NCBI GenBank assembly: GCA_026982705.1
Contig: JALSGP010000046.1
Coordinates: 1 to 64,000, forward strand
Direction: 5' to 3'
DNA: 64,000 nt
Source: Alphaproteobacteria bacterium
Lineage (GTDB): Bacteria > Pseudomonadota > Alphaproteobacteria > Geminicoccales > Geminicoccaceae
Shown in pieces: positions 27,503 to 35,816 of the stretch; position 1 is the first letter of the stretch; each line of letters starts with the position of its first letter. Below the pieces are notes generated by a model. The model was not told the DNA's origin. It worked only from the letters and a program-made list of their open reading frames with translations, and ran no database searches. Position numbers and translations under genes: made by a program.

Positions 27503-28648
27503 ATGCATGGATCCGAGCTCGGCGCCGGGACCCGCGAGGCCCGCTTCTGGCGACGGCTCGCCGACGGACGCATCCGCTGCGAGCTGTGCCCGCGCTTCTG
27601 CCGGCTGCGCGAGGGGCAGCGCGGTCTCTGCTTCGTGCGGGCGCGGCGGGGCGACCGGCTGGTGCTGGAGACCTGGGGCCGCGCCTCGGGCTTCTGCATC
27701 GACCCCGTCGAGAAGAAGCCGCTGTTCCACTTCCTGCCGGGCACACCGGTGCTGTCCTTCGGCACCGCCGGCTGCAACCTCGCCTGCCGTTTCTGCCAGA
27801 ACTGGGACATCTCCAAGGCCCGCGATCTCGACCGTCTGCAGGAGGCGGCGACGCCGGAGGAGATCGCGGAGGCGGCGGCGGCCACCGGCTGTCGCGCGGT
27901 GGCGTACACCTACAACGATCCGGTGATCTTCCTCGAATATGCGCTGGAGGTGGCGGCGAGCTGCCGTGCGCGGGGGATCCGCAACGTGGCGGTGACGGCG
28001 GGCTACGTCCGCGCGGAGCCGCGGGCCGAGTTCTTCGCCGCCATGGACGCCGCCAACATCGACCTGAAGGCGTTCACCGAAGCGTTCTACCGCCGGATCT
28101 GCGGCGGGCACCTGGAGCCGGTGCTGGAGACCATCGCCCATGTGGCCCGGGAGACCGACTGCTGGCTCGAGCTCACCACCCTGCTGATCCCCGGCCACAA
28201 CGACTCGGACGCGGAGATCGAACGGCTGTGCGCCTGGGTGCTGGAGCATGCGGGCGCGGACGTGCCGCTGCACTTCACCGCCTTTCACCCGGACTGGAAG
28301 ATGCGCGACGTGCCGCCGACACCGCCCGCGACCCTGCGCCGGGCCCGCGAGATCGCGCGCCGGGTAGGACTGCGCTTCGTCTATGTCGGCAACGTCCGCG
28401 ACGAGGAGGCCGAGAGCACCTTCTGCCCGGGCTGCGGCGCGCGGGTGATCGGCCGCGACCGCTACCGGCTCACCCACTGGGCGCTCGAGGCCGAAGGCCG
28501 GTGCCGTGCCTGCGGCACCCGCATCCCCGGGGTGTTCGAGCCGCGACCCGGCACCTGGGGCCCGCGGCGGGCGGTGGTGGACATGGCCGCCTTCCGCGGC
28601 ATCCCGCCCGAACCCGCGGCAGCCGGGCTCTCCACCGGCGATCCCTGA
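27503..28648 (+). CDS. AmmeMemoRadiSam-type radical SAM protein
   Basis: A 381-residue radical SAM protein of the AmrS group. An N-terminal zinc/cysteine region (CELCPRFCRLREGQRGLCFVR) precedes GFCIDPVEKKPLFHFLPGT and the SAM cluster CNLACRFCQNWD (CxxxCxxC). NIDLKAFTEAFYRR, LTTLLIPGHNDSD and HFTAFHPDWKM follow; the C-terminus adds a second cysteine pair zone (FCPGCGARVI, RCRACGTRIPG). The group is named for co-occurrence with AMMECR1 and Memo proteins; neither is in this window, so the substrate is open. ATG 27503. Confidence 0.88.
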   Translation: MHGSELGAGTREARFWRRLADGRIRCELCPRFCRLREGQRGLCFVRARRGDRLVLETWGRASGFCIDPVEKKPLFHFLPGTPVLSFGTAGCNLACRFCQNWDISKARDLDRLQEAATPEEIAEAAAATGCRAVAYTYNDPVIFLEYALEVAASCRARGIRNVAVTAGYVRAEPRAEFFAAMDAANIDLKAFTEAFYRRICGGHLEPVLETIAHVARETDCWLELTTLLIPGHNDSDAEIERLCAWVLEHAGADVPLHFTAFHPDWKMRDVPPTPPATLRRAREIARRVGLRFVYVGNVRDEEAESTFCPGCGARVIGRDRYRLTHWALEAEGRCRACGTRIPGVFEPRPGTWGPRRAVVDMAAFRGIPPEPAAAGLSTGDP

Positions 28649-28697
28649 GACGGTGCCCTTTTCTCCCCGAAGTCCAGGGCCATCCCGGAATGCGACG

Positions 28698-28718
28698 GGG
28701 GTGGGGAACCCCCACCCC
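28698..28718. terminator. Hairpin between convergent genes
   Basis: A 9-bp stem GGGGTGGGG/CCCCACCCC with a 3-nt loop (28707-28709) lies in the 91-bp gap between the AmrS-like gene and the convergent gene at 28740. There is no T-tract, so termination would be weak or aided by Rho. It could serve both strands. Confidence 0.5.
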
Positions 28719-28739
28719 GCCCGAACCAGCCCGCCCGGA

Positions 28740-29093
28740 TCAGGCCGCGCGGCGCGGCTCTTCCTGCGCCCGCCCGGCGACGGCTTCGGACCGATCGCCG
28801 GCGTCGTCCGCCGTGACCTGGCGCTCCTCCGTCATGTCCTCGTCTTCGTCATCCACGAGACGGGAAAGTGTTTCCATGCATTCGAACATGTCGAGATCGA
28901 CATCCCGGTCGGTGGAGGACCGGTTCCGCTTCGCGAAGAAGTGATCGTGGGTGAAGCGGACCTTGCGCTCGACGCTGCGCGCGATCTCGTCGGCGAGCCG
29001 CTCGAGCTGCGGCCAGGGCATGTGAACGCCCGTACGGAGCGCGAATTCCTCCACCACCAGCAGTGCCACGTTCTGAAGCGGACAGATGAGCAT
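28740..29093 (-). CDS. Acidic small protein of unknown function
   Basis: A 117-residue protein with a folded-looking N-terminal half (LICPLQNVALLVVEEFALRTGVHMPWPQLERLADEIARSVERKVRF) and an acidic, probably disordered C-terminal half (DVDLDMFECMETL, DDEDEDMTEE, RAQEEPRRAA). I recognise no domain. ATG 29093 has GGGAGG 7 bp before it, better than a start 42 bp upstream. Unlike its neighbours it is expressed from a distinctly AT-rich promoter with inverted repeats, hinting at specific regulation or acquisition by transfer. Confidence 0.7.
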   Translation of the reverse strand: MLICPLQNVALLVVEEFALRTGVHMPWPQLERLADEIARSVERKVRFTHDHFFAKRNRSSTDRDVDLDMFECMETLSRLVDDEDEDMTEERQVTADDAGDRSEAVAGRAQEEPRRAA

Positions 29094-29122
29094 CGTGTGA
29101 CCTCCCTTTGCTGGAAAGCGAC

Positions 29123-29152
29123 AGCATAATACCACAATCTGACGAATGTCAA
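29123..29152 (-). promoter_or_regulatory. Strong sigma-70 promoter of the acidic-protein gene
   Basis: On the minus strand a perfect TTGACA (29152-29147) is followed by TATTAT (29131-29126, spacer 15) or TATGCT (29128-29123, spacer 18). The -10 lies about 30 bp before the ATG at 29093. This is the best consensus promoter in the window. Confidence 0.65.
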
Positions 29153-29185
29153 GCAGGAATGTGTTCCTACTTTGTCTTCGTCAGA
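29138..29185. promoter_or_regulatory. Nested inverted repeats over the promoter (putative operator)
   Basis: TCTGACGAA (29138-29146) and TTCGTCAGA (29177-29185) are perfect 9-bp inverted arms 30 bp apart. Nearly centred between them is AGGAA-TGTG-TTCCT (29155-29168). The left arm sits in the spacer next to the -35 hexamer; the right arm is upstream. This is the geometry of a repressor or activator site. The regulator is unknown, and no regulator gene is adjacent. Confidence 0.55.
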
Positions 29186-29295
29186 CTTATGGTCGATTCA
29201 TCGGGATTTCCCGCACGATGGACTCGCCCGGGCATGATACGTCGAGACGACGTCATGCCCACTCACGGCAAGCTTGCCGAAACGCGTGCACGGAA

Positions 29296-29321
29296 ACGCC
29301 CCCGGCGATCGCCGGGGGCGT
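29296..29321 (-). terminator. Perfect 26-bp palindrome downstream of the YbaK-like gene
   Basis: ACGCCCCCGGCGA followed at once by its exact reverse complement. On the minus strand it lies 34 bp after the ybaK-like stop and is followed by TTTCC, so it is probably a terminator for the GST-YbaK pair. It cannot form a hairpin without a few loop bases opening. Confidence 0.55.
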
Positions 29322-29354
29322 GGTGGGTCGGGGCCGGGATCCGGGCGCGCCGGC

Positions 29355-29846
29355 TCAGGCCTCCGCCACCTCCGGCACCGGACGGCCGCCGGTGAGATGG
29401 AGCAGGTCGTCATAGGTCAGCTCCATCAGCACCCGCGGGTGGCCGGTATGGACGAAGATCCGGGGAAAGCGGCCGAGGGAGGGGTCCACCGCCACCGCCA
29501 TCGGCCGCTCGCCGCCCACCGGCGCCACCCCGTCCGGCGGAAAGCCCGTGAGCTCCTCCACGCGCGCCGGGTCCGCCCGCCGGACCTCGCCGTCGAGACC
29601 GAAGACGGCGGCGAGATTCGCCTCCGCCACCCGGCGGTCGCCGGCGGTGATCACCATCACCGGCACGAGGCCGATCTCGTAGACGTGGACGCGGGCCACG
29701 GCGGCGGGCTCGACGCCGTGGACGCGGGCCGCGGCCTCCGGGCGCACCGCCTCCGGCGGCACCTCGTGGAGCACCTCCCGCACCTTCTTCGTGGCGAGCG
29801 CCCGGCGCACGCGGCGCACGGGCAGGCTGTCCAGGATCGCGCTCAT
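29355..29846 (-). CDS. YbaK/EbsC-type aminoacyl-tRNA deacylase domain protein
   Basis: A 163-residue single-domain protein. VMVITAGDRRVAEANLAAVFG, VEELTGFPPDGVAPVG and VHTGHPRVLMELTYDDLLHLTGG match the YbaK/ProXp editing fold, whose members hydrolyse mischarged tRNAs such as Cys-tRNA(Pro) or Ala-tRNA(Pro). Which mischarged tRNA it corrects cannot be told. ATG 29846 overlaps the GST stop by 4 bp (ATGA), indicating a two-gene operon. Confidence 0.88.
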   Translation of the reverse strand: MSAILDSLPVRRVRRALATKKVREVLHEVPPEAVRPEAAARVHGVEPAAVARVHVYEIGLVPVMVITAGDRRVAEANLAAVFGLDGEVRRADPARVEELTGFPPDGVAPVGGERPMAVAVDPSLGRFPRIFVHTGHPRVLMELTYDDLLHLTGGRPVPEVAEA

Positions 29847-30478
29847 GACGGCACCGGTATCGTCTCACCCCTCGCGGGCACGTCGTAGCCGCGACGGACG
29901 GCGGGTCGTTCGGCGATCTCCAGGTACCATCGCCGCACGTGCGGCCACGCGCGCAGGTCCACTTTGTGGAAGGAGAAGCGCGCCACCCACGGCCAGGTGG
30001 CGATGTCGGCGATGGTGTACTCGTCGCAGGCGAGATAGCGGCTCTCGCCGAGACGGCGGTCCATCACGCCGTAGAGCCGTTCCACCTCCTTGCGGTAACG
30101 CTCCTCGGCATAGGGGCACTTGCCCGGATTGAAGTGGAGGAAGTGATGGGCCTGGCCGAACATGGGGCCGACCCCGCCCATCTGGAACATCAGCCACTCC
30201 AGGGTCTGCAGGCGCCGCTTCGGGTCGGCGGGCAGGAAGCGGCCGGTCTTCTCGGCGAGATAGATCAGGATCGCCCCCGACTCGAACACGTTCCAGCCGT
30301 TGTCGCGGTCGACGATGGCGGGGATCTTGTTGTTGGGGCTGATGCGGAGGAAGGCGGGATCGAACTGCTCGCCGCGGGTGATGTCCACCGGCCGGACCTC
30401 GTAGTCGAGCCCGCACTCCTCCAGCATGATGGAGATCTTGCGCCCGTTGGGCGTCGACCAGGTCCACAGCTCGATCAC
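29843..30478 (-). CDS. Glutathione S-transferase (YfcG/Ure2p-like)
   Basis: A 211-residue GST. The start LWTWSTPNGRKISIMLEE is the TPNG-K motif of the YfcG/YghU/Ure2p-like (Nu) group, where a threonine or asparagine replaces the classical tyrosine; SPNNKIPAIVD and FESGAILIYLAEK form the glutathione site, and EYTIADIATWPWV belongs to the helical domain. Group members act as disulfide-bond reductases. The start is GTG 30478, divergent from dctP, with 153 bp between. Confidence 0.92.
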   Translation of the reverse strand: MIELWTWSTPNGRKISIMLEECGLDYEVRPVDITRGEQFDPAFLRISPNNKIPAIVDRDNGWNVFESGAILIYLAEKTGRFLPADPKRRLQTLEWLMFQMGGVGPMFGQAHHFLHFNPGKCPYAEERYRKEVERLYGVMDRRLGESRYLACDEYTIADIATWPWVARFSFHKVDLRAWPHVRRWYLEIAERPAVRRGYDVPARGETIPVPS

Positions 30479-30631
30479 GGTCCGTCTCCCGCGGCTCCCC
30501 CTCCTAGGTGGGCACGGCCGCCGGCCGGCGGAAGGGGTGGTGCCGGACGGACGCGGCGGGCGCCCCTTGCGCGGCCTTCGCGCGCTCCATAGTCTGGCCG
30601 CGAACCGAACCCGCACGGGGAGGCACGGGTC

Positions 30632-31666
30632 ATGCGTCGACGCCGCTTTCTCGCCGCCACGGCCGCCGCCGGCGGCGCGGCCGCGCTGGGTTTCCCCTGG
30701 CCCCGGCGCGCGCGGGCGGCGGTGGAGCTCAAGCTGAGTCACTTCCTCCCGCCCACCCACGGCATGCACGTGGACTTCATGGAACCCTGGGCACGGGAGC
30801 TGGAGCGCCGCACCGAGGGGGCGGTGCGCGTCACCATCTTCCCCGGAGGCACGCCCCTCGGCAATGTGGCCAGGCAGTACGACCAGTGCGTGGCGGGGGT
30901 GGTGGACGTCGCCCACGGCCTGCGCGGCATCCCCGGCGGCCGCTTCCCCCGCACCTCGATCATCGAGCTGCCTTTCCTGGTGCAGACGGCGGACGCCGCC
31001 ACCCGCACCCTCTGGGCACTGTTCCCGAAGTACCTCGAGGCGGAACATCCGGGCGTGAAGGTACTGGCCCTGCACGCCCACAACGCCGGCCTCATCCACA
31101 CCCGGGATCGGCCGGTGCGCACCATGGACGATCTGCGCGGTCTGCGCCTGCGGGTGCCCAGCACCGCCACCAAGATGATGCTCGAATATCTCGGCGCCAT
31201 CCCGGTGGGTCTCCCCCCGTCCCAGATCTACGAGAATCTCCAGAAGGGAGTCATCGACGGTCTCATCATGCCGTGGGACCCCATCAAGAGCTTCCGTCTC
31301 GCGGAACTGATCCGCTATCACCTGGATGCCCGCACCTACACCGTGTCCTTCTACTTCGTCATGAACCGTCGCCGCTACGAGAGCCTGCCGGACGACATCC
31401 GTGCGGCCGTCGACGCCATCTCCGGCGACGCCCTGATCCCGAAGTTCGGCCCCTGGTGGGATGCCTGGGATCGGCCGGGCTACGAGGAGGCGGTGGCCCG
31501 CGGCAACACCATCACCCGTCTCGACGAGGCCGAGCGCGACCGCTGGCGCGAGGCCCTCGCCCCCATGATCGAGGCCTATCTCGACGGTCTCGAGAAGGAG
31601 GGCGTCGGCGAGGCGCGGGAGATCCACCGCGCCATGCAGGCGCAGGTGGCGGCCCTCGAGGGCTGA
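30632..31666 (+). CDS. TRAP transporter substrate-binding protein (DctP family), system 1
   Basis: Periplasmic solute receptor of 344 residues. It begins RRRRFLAATAAAGGAAALGF, a Tat-like twin-arginine signal, followed by a mature start at about AAVELKLSHF. DctP-family features: FMEPWARELERRT, VRVTIFPGG, DVAHGLRG, LHTRDRPVRTMDDLRGLRLRVPS with the ligand-binding arginine, and GVIDGLIMPWDP. The substrate is probably a carboxylic acid, as in most DctP proteins, but no specificity is visible. Its Q and M partners follow immediately. ATG 30632 has GGGAGG. Confidence 0.93.
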   Translation: MRRRRFLAATAAAGGAAALGFPWPRRARAAVELKLSHFLPPTHGMHVDFMEPWARELERRTEGAVRVTIFPGGTPLGNVARQYDQCVAGVVDVAHGLRGIPGGRFPRTSIIELPFLVQTADAATRTLWALFPKYLEAEHPGVKVLALHAHNAGLIHTRDRPVRTMDDLRGLRLRVPSTATKMMLEYLGAIPVGLPPSQIYENLQKGVIDGLIMPWDPIKSFRLAELIRYHLDARTYTVSFYFVMNRRRYESLPDDIRAAVDAISGDALIPKFGPWWDAWDRPGYEEAVARGNTITRLDEAERDRWREALAPMIEAYLDGLEKEGVGEAREIHRAMQAQVAALEG

Positions 31667-31684
31667 GGCGCGGAGTCCCGGGCG

Positions 31685-32191
31685 ATGGATGGCCGGCCAC
31701 GGCTGCTGCTGGCCTGGCTGGCGGTGCTGCCGCTCGCCTTCGCCGCCCTCGTCACCCTCGCCGACATCCTCCTGCGGGCCGCCGCCCGCCTCGCCGGCAC
31801 CCTGCTGGCGACGCCGCCCGGCTGGGGCCTCGTCGGCGCCGTCGACCTGGTCCAGCTCGGGGTGGTGACCTGCGCCGCCTTCGCCATCCCCTACGCCTTC
31901 CTGGTGCGGGGACACGTGGCCGTGGACCTGCTCCACGCCCGCCTCGGTCCCGGCGCACGTCGTCTCCTCGACGGCCTCGCCGCCCTCGCGAGCGCCCTCT
32001 TCCTCGGCCTCGTGCTCCGCCACGGCCTCGACCAGCTCGTCCTGGTGCGGACCATGGGGGACCGCTCCGTCACCCTCCAGATCCCCATGAGCGCCTACTG
32101 GCTGCCCTTCCTCGCGGGCTTCGCCCTGGCACTGGCGGCGGTGGTGGCGGAACGCGTGGCGGGAGGATGGCGGCGGAGGCGCCGGCCTTGA
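31685..32191 (+). CDS. TRAP transporter small membrane subunit (DctQ), system 1
   Basis: A 168-residue protein with four predicted helices (LLLAWLAVLPLAFAALVTLADILL, LGVVTCAAFAIPYAFLVRGHV, LDGLAALASALFLGLVLR and LPFLAGFALALAAVVA). VRGHVAVDLLHARL is the conserved DctQ loop. It stands between dctP (18 bp gap) and dctM, which it overlaps by 25 bp. Subunit pairing with this dctM is inferred from position. Confidence 0.9.
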   Translation: MDGRPRLLLAWLAVLPLAFAALVTLADILLRAAARLAGTLLATPPGWGLVGAVDLVQLGVVTCAAFAIPYAFLVRGHVAVDLLHARLGPGARRLLDGLAALASALFLGLVLRHGLDQLVLVRTMGDRSVTLQIPMSAYWLPFLAGFALALAAVVAERVAGGWRRRRRP

Positions 32192-33489
32192 GCGGACCCT
32201 GGCTTGGCGTCGCCGGCTTCGCCGCCGCCCTGCTGCTGGTGTCGCTCAGGGTGCCGGTGGCGGTGGCCATGGGGCTGGTGGGGGCCGCCGGCCTCTACCT
32301 CACCGGCGGGACCGCCACCGTCGCTTTCGTCCTGGGCGCCGCCCCCTTCGAGGCGGTCTTCCCCTATTCCCTGTCGGTGGTGCCGCTGTTCGTGGCCATG
32401 GGCGTCTTCGCCGCCCGCGCCGGCCTCTCCGCCGCCCTGTTCCGGGCGGTGGACGCCTTCGTCGGCCGCTTCCGCGGCGGGCTGGCGCTGGCCACCGTCG
32501 GCGCCTGCGCCGCCTTCGGCGCCATCTGCGGCTCCTCCCTCGCCACCGCCGCCACCATGGCCCGGGTGGCCTATCCCGAGATGGCCCGGCGCGGCTACGC
32601 CCCCTCCCTCGCCGCCGCCGCCATCGCCGCCGGCGGCACCCTCGGCGTCCTGATCCCGCCCTCCATCCTGCTGGTGATCTACGGCCTGCTCACCGAGCAG
32701 AGCATCGGCGAGCTGTTCGCCGCCGCCCTGCTGCCGGGGCTGCTGGCCACCGGCCTCCACATGGCGGCGGTGGCGGCGACGCTGCGGCTCCGGCCGCAGC
32801 TCGCGCCGCCGGGCGAGCCCCGCGATCCCGCGCTGCGACGGCGGGTGCTGCGCGAGGTGTGGCCGGTGGCGGTGCTGTTCCTGCTGGTGATCGGCGGCAT
32901 CTACGTGGGCCTCTTCTCGCCCACCGAGGCGGCGGCGGTGGGCGCCGTCGGCGCGGTGGGCCTGGCATGGCTGCGCGGCACCCTCACCGCCGCCACCCTC
33001 GCCGATGCCGTCGGCGAGACCGCCCGCATCTCCGGCATGATCTTCCTGGTGCTGGTGGGTGCCGCCGTCTTCAACTATTTCGTCGAGACCACCGGCCTCC
33101 CCCACGGCCTCGCCGCCTGGGTGCGGGCGGCCGACTGGCCGCCCCTCGCCGTCCTCCTCGCCGTCCTCCTCTTCTACGTGCTGCTGGGCTGCTTCATGGA
33201 CAGCCTCAGCATGATCCTCCTCACCATCCCCTTCGTCTTCCCGGTGGTGCTGGAGCTGGGGCACGATCCGGTGTGGTTCGGCATCCTGGTGGTGACGGTG
33301 GCGGAACTCGGTCTCATCACGCCGCCGGTGGGCATGAACCTGTTCGTCATCCAGGGCACCGTCCCGGGCCTCGCCCTCGCCACCGTCGTCCGGGGTCTGC
33401 CCCCCTTCGTCCTCGCCGATCTGCTGCGCCTCGCGCTGCTGGTGGCCTTCCCCCAGCTGGCGCTGCTGCCGGCCGGGCGCCTGCCGTGA
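32167..33489 (+). CDS. TRAP transporter large membrane subunit (DctM), system 1
   Basis: A 440-residue transporter with about twelve helices. VAVAMGLVGAAGLYLTGG, FAAICGSSLATAATMARVAYPEMARRGY, GGTLGVLIPPSILLVIYGLLT, LGCFMDSLSMILLTIPFVFPV and ITPPVGMNLFVIQG are the DctM hallmarks. ATG 32167 overlaps dctQ. It ends 73 bp before the acyl-CoA dehydrogenase gene, whose own ribosome site is clear, so a promoter or readthrough could link transport to valine catabolism. Confidence 0.94.
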   Translation: MAAEAPALSGPWLGVAGFAAALLLVSLRVPVAVAMGLVGAAGLYLTGGTATVAFVLGAAPFEAVFPYSLSVVPLFVAMGVFAARAGLSAALFRAVDAFVGRFRGGLALATVGACAAFGAICGSSLATAATMARVAYPEMARRGYAPSLAAAAIAAGGTLGVLIPPSILLVIYGLLTEQSIGELFAAALLPGLLATGLHMAAVAATLRLRPQLAPPGEPRDPALRRRVLREVWPVAVLFLLVIGGIYVGLFSPTEAAAVGAVGAVGLAWLRGTLTAATLADAVGETARISGMIFLVLVGAAVFNYFVETTGLPHGLAAWVRAADWPPLAVLLAVLLFYVLLGCFMDSLSMILLTIPFVFPVVLELGHDPVWFGILVVTVAELGLITPPVGMNLFVIQGTVPGLALATVVRGLPPFVLADLLRLALLVAFPQLALLPAGRLP

Positions 33490-33562
33490 GCGCCCGTCGC
33501 AGCCGCGTTGACGGCGCCCGCCGGGAGGGTTAGGCGCCGTTGCGGCATCGGGGAGACGGGCC

Positions 33563-34705
33563 GTGTTCGAGCTGGACGAGGATCGCCGCGCCCTCCGCGA
33601 GGCGGCACGCACCTTCGCCGAGGAACGGATCGCCCCCTTCGCCGCCCGCTGGGACGCCGAGGAGATCTTCCCGGTGGAGACCCTGCGGGAGGCGGCGGCG
33701 CTGGGCTTCGGCGGCCTCTTCGTGCGCGAGGACGTGGGCGGTACCGGCCTCGGGCGTCTCGACGGCGTGATCCTCTTCGAGGAGCTGGCCGCCGCCTGCC
33801 CCTCCACCGCCGCCTACATCTCCATCCACAACATGGTGGCGTGGATGATCGACCGCTTCGGCCGCGAGGAGCAGCGCCGGCGCTGGCTCCCCGACCTCTG
33901 CTCGATGGCGAGATTCGCCTCCTACTGCCTCACCGAACCCGGCGCCGGCTCCGACGCCGCGAGCCTGCGCACCACCGCCCGCCGCGAGGGCGACCACTAC
34001 GTGCTGGAGGGCCAGAAGGTCTTCATCTCCGGCGCCGGCACCAGCGACCTCTACGTGGTCATGTGCCGCACCGGCGGCGAGGGCGCACGCGGCATCTCCG
34101 CCGTCGTGGTGGAGAAGGGGACGCCCGGCCTCTCCTTCGGCCGGCCCGAGGAGAAGATGGGCTGGCACTCCCAGCCCACCGCCCAGGTGATCCTCGACAG
34201 CTGCCGCGTGCCCGTCGCCAACCGCCTCGGCGCGGAGGGCGAGGGCTTCCGCATCGCCATGCAGGCCCTCGACGGCGGTCGCGTCAACATCGCCGCCTGT
34301 TCGCTGGGCGGCGCCCGCGCCTGTCTTGAGAAGGCCCTCGCCTATGTCCGCGAGCGGCGCCAGTTCGGCCGCCCCCTCGCCGACTTCCAGGCCACCCGCT
34401 TCAAGCTCGCCGACATGCACACGGAGCTGGAGGCGGCGCGGCTGCTGGTCTGGCGGGCGGCGGCCAAACTGGACGCCGGCGCGCCCGACGCCACCGCGGC
34501 CGCGGCCATGGCCAAGCGCTTCGCCACCGACGTGGGCTTCCGGGTGGTGGACGAGGCCCTCCAGCTCCACGGCGGCTACGGCTACATCCGCGAATACGGC
34601 ATCGAGCGCTATCTGCGGGATCTGCGGGTCCACCGCATCCTCGAGGGCACCAACGAGATCATGCGCGTGATCGTGGCCCGCCGCCTGCTGGACGGGCGGG
34701 GCTGA
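33563..34705 (+). CDS. Acyl-CoA dehydrogenase, likely isobutyryl-CoA dehydrogenase
   Basis: FAD flavoprotein oxidising a short-chain acyl-CoA to its enoyl form. The 380 residues include YISIHNMVAWMIDRFG, SYCLTEPGAGSDAASL, QKVFISGAGTSDLY, GWHSQPTAQVILD, YVRERRQFGRPLADFQATRFKLAD and LQLHGGYGYIREYGIERYLRDLRVHRILEGTNEIMR with the catalytic glutamate region. YISIHNM resembles human ACAD8. The next two genes encode 3-hydroxyisobutyryl-CoA hydrolase and 3-hydroxyisobutyrate dehydrogenase, so the assignment to valine degradation is strong. GTG 33563. Confidence 0.92.
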   Translation: MFELDEDRRALREAARTFAEERIAPFAARWDAEEIFPVETLREAAALGFGGLFVREDVGGTGLGRLDGVILFEELAAACPSTAAYISIHNMVAWMIDRFGREEQRRRWLPDLCSMARFASYCLTEPGAGSDAASLRTTARREGDHYVLEGQKVFISGAGTSDLYVVMCRTGGEGARGISAVVVEKGTPGLSFGRPEEKMGWHSQPTAQVILDSCRVPVANRLGAEGEGFRIAMQALDGGRVNIAACSLGGARACLEKALAYVRERRQFGRPLADFQATRFKLADMHTELEAARLLVWRAAAKLDAGAPDATAAAAMAKRFATDVGFRVVDEALQLHGGYGYIREYGIERYLRDLRVHRILEGTNEIMRVIVARRLLDGRG

Positions 34706-34720
34706 AGGGAGGGGGGATCC

Positions 34721-35794
34721 ATGGAGGCGACGCCCCATCTGCGCTTCGAGCGGCGCGGTCATCTCGGCATCGTCGTCCTCGACCGCCAGGACGCCCTCAA
34801 CGCCCTCGACCACGCCATGGTGCGCGCCCTCTCGCGCACCCTCGCCCGCTGGCGGGAGGATCCGGAGATCGCCGGCGTCCTCGTCCGCCCGGCCCCCGGC
34901 CGCGCCTTCTGCGCCGGCGGCGACATCCGCGAGATCGTGACGGTGCGGGCGCGGGAGGGCGTGGACGCCGCCTGGCGCTTCTTCCGCGACGAGTATCGTC
35001 TCGACTGGCGGGTGAAACACTTTCCCAAACCCTACGTCGCCGTCCTCGACGGCATCACCATGGGCGGCGGCGTCGGCATCTCCGTCCACGGCCGCGTGCG
35101 CATCGCCACCGAACGCACCGTCTTCGCCATGCCGGAGGTGGGCATCGGCTTCTTCCCGGACGTGGGCGGCACCTTCTTCCTGCCGCGCCTGCCCCACCGC
35201 TTCGGCTGGTATCTCGCCCTCACCGGCGAGCGCGCCGGGCCCGGCGACTGCCTCGCCCTCGGCCTCGCCACCCACCATCTGCCGGCGGCCCGTATCGGCC
35301 TCCTGGAGGAAGCACTGGCGGCGGCGCCGCGCGAGGGCTTCGCGGAGGCGCTGAACCAGCTGCTGGCGGAGCTCGCCGACACCCCCGGCGATGCCCCCCT
35401 CCTCGGCCTCGCCGACCTGGTGGAGAGCTGTTTCGGCGCCGACGATCTCTTCGCCATCCGCGAACGCCTCGCCCGCGAGACCACCGGCTTCGGCGCCCGC
35501 ACCCTGGAGACCATGGCCGGAAAGTCGCCCTTCTCGCTGCGGGTGACCGCCGAACAGCTCCGTCGCGGTCGCGATCTCGCCTTCGACGACGCCCTGCAAC
35601 TGGAGTACCGCATGGTGCGACGCTTCCTCGAGGGGCGCGAGTTCGCCGAGGGGGTGCGGGCCATGGTGCTGGACAAGGATCGCCGCCCGCGCTGGACCTG
35701 GCCCGATCCCGGATCGGTGCCGGAGGTGGAGGTGACGCGGGTGTTCGACCCGCTGCCGGGCGGCGATCTCGCCTTCGACTGGGACGCGGTGTGA
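34721..35794 (+). CDS. 3-hydroxyisobutyryl-CoA hydrolase (enoyl-CoA hydratase family)
   Basis: Hydrolyses 3-hydroxyisobutyryl-CoA to 3-hydroxyisobutyrate, releasing valine carbon from CoA. The 357 residues show LDRQDALNALDHAM, GRAFCAGGDIREI with the oxyanion-hole glycines, ITMGGGVGISVHG, ATERTVFAMPEVGIGFFPDVGGTFFLPRLP and LGLATHHLP, all closer to HIBCH than to crotonases. Length and the C-terminal domain fit. ATG 34721 with GGAGGGG; 15 bp after the dehydrogenase gene. Confidence 0.92.
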   Translation: MEATPHLRFERRGHLGIVVLDRQDALNALDHAMVRALSRTLARWREDPEIAGVLVRPAPGRAFCAGGDIREIVTVRAREGVDAAWRFFRDEYRLDWRVKHFPKPYVAVLDGITMGGGVGISVHGRVRIATERTVFAMPEVGIGFFPDVGGTFFLPRLPHRFGWYLALTGERAGPGDCLALGLATHHLPAARIGLLEEALAAAPREGFAEALNQLLAELADTPGDAPLLGLADLVESCFGADDLFAIRERLARETTGFGARTLETMAGKSPFSLRVTAEQLRRGRDLAFDDALQLEYRMVRRFLEGREFAEGVRAMVLDKDRRPRWTWPDPGSVPEVEVTRVFDPLPGGDLAFDWDAV

Positions 35795-35816
35795 GCGCAG
35801 TGCGCGGGAGGGGAGG

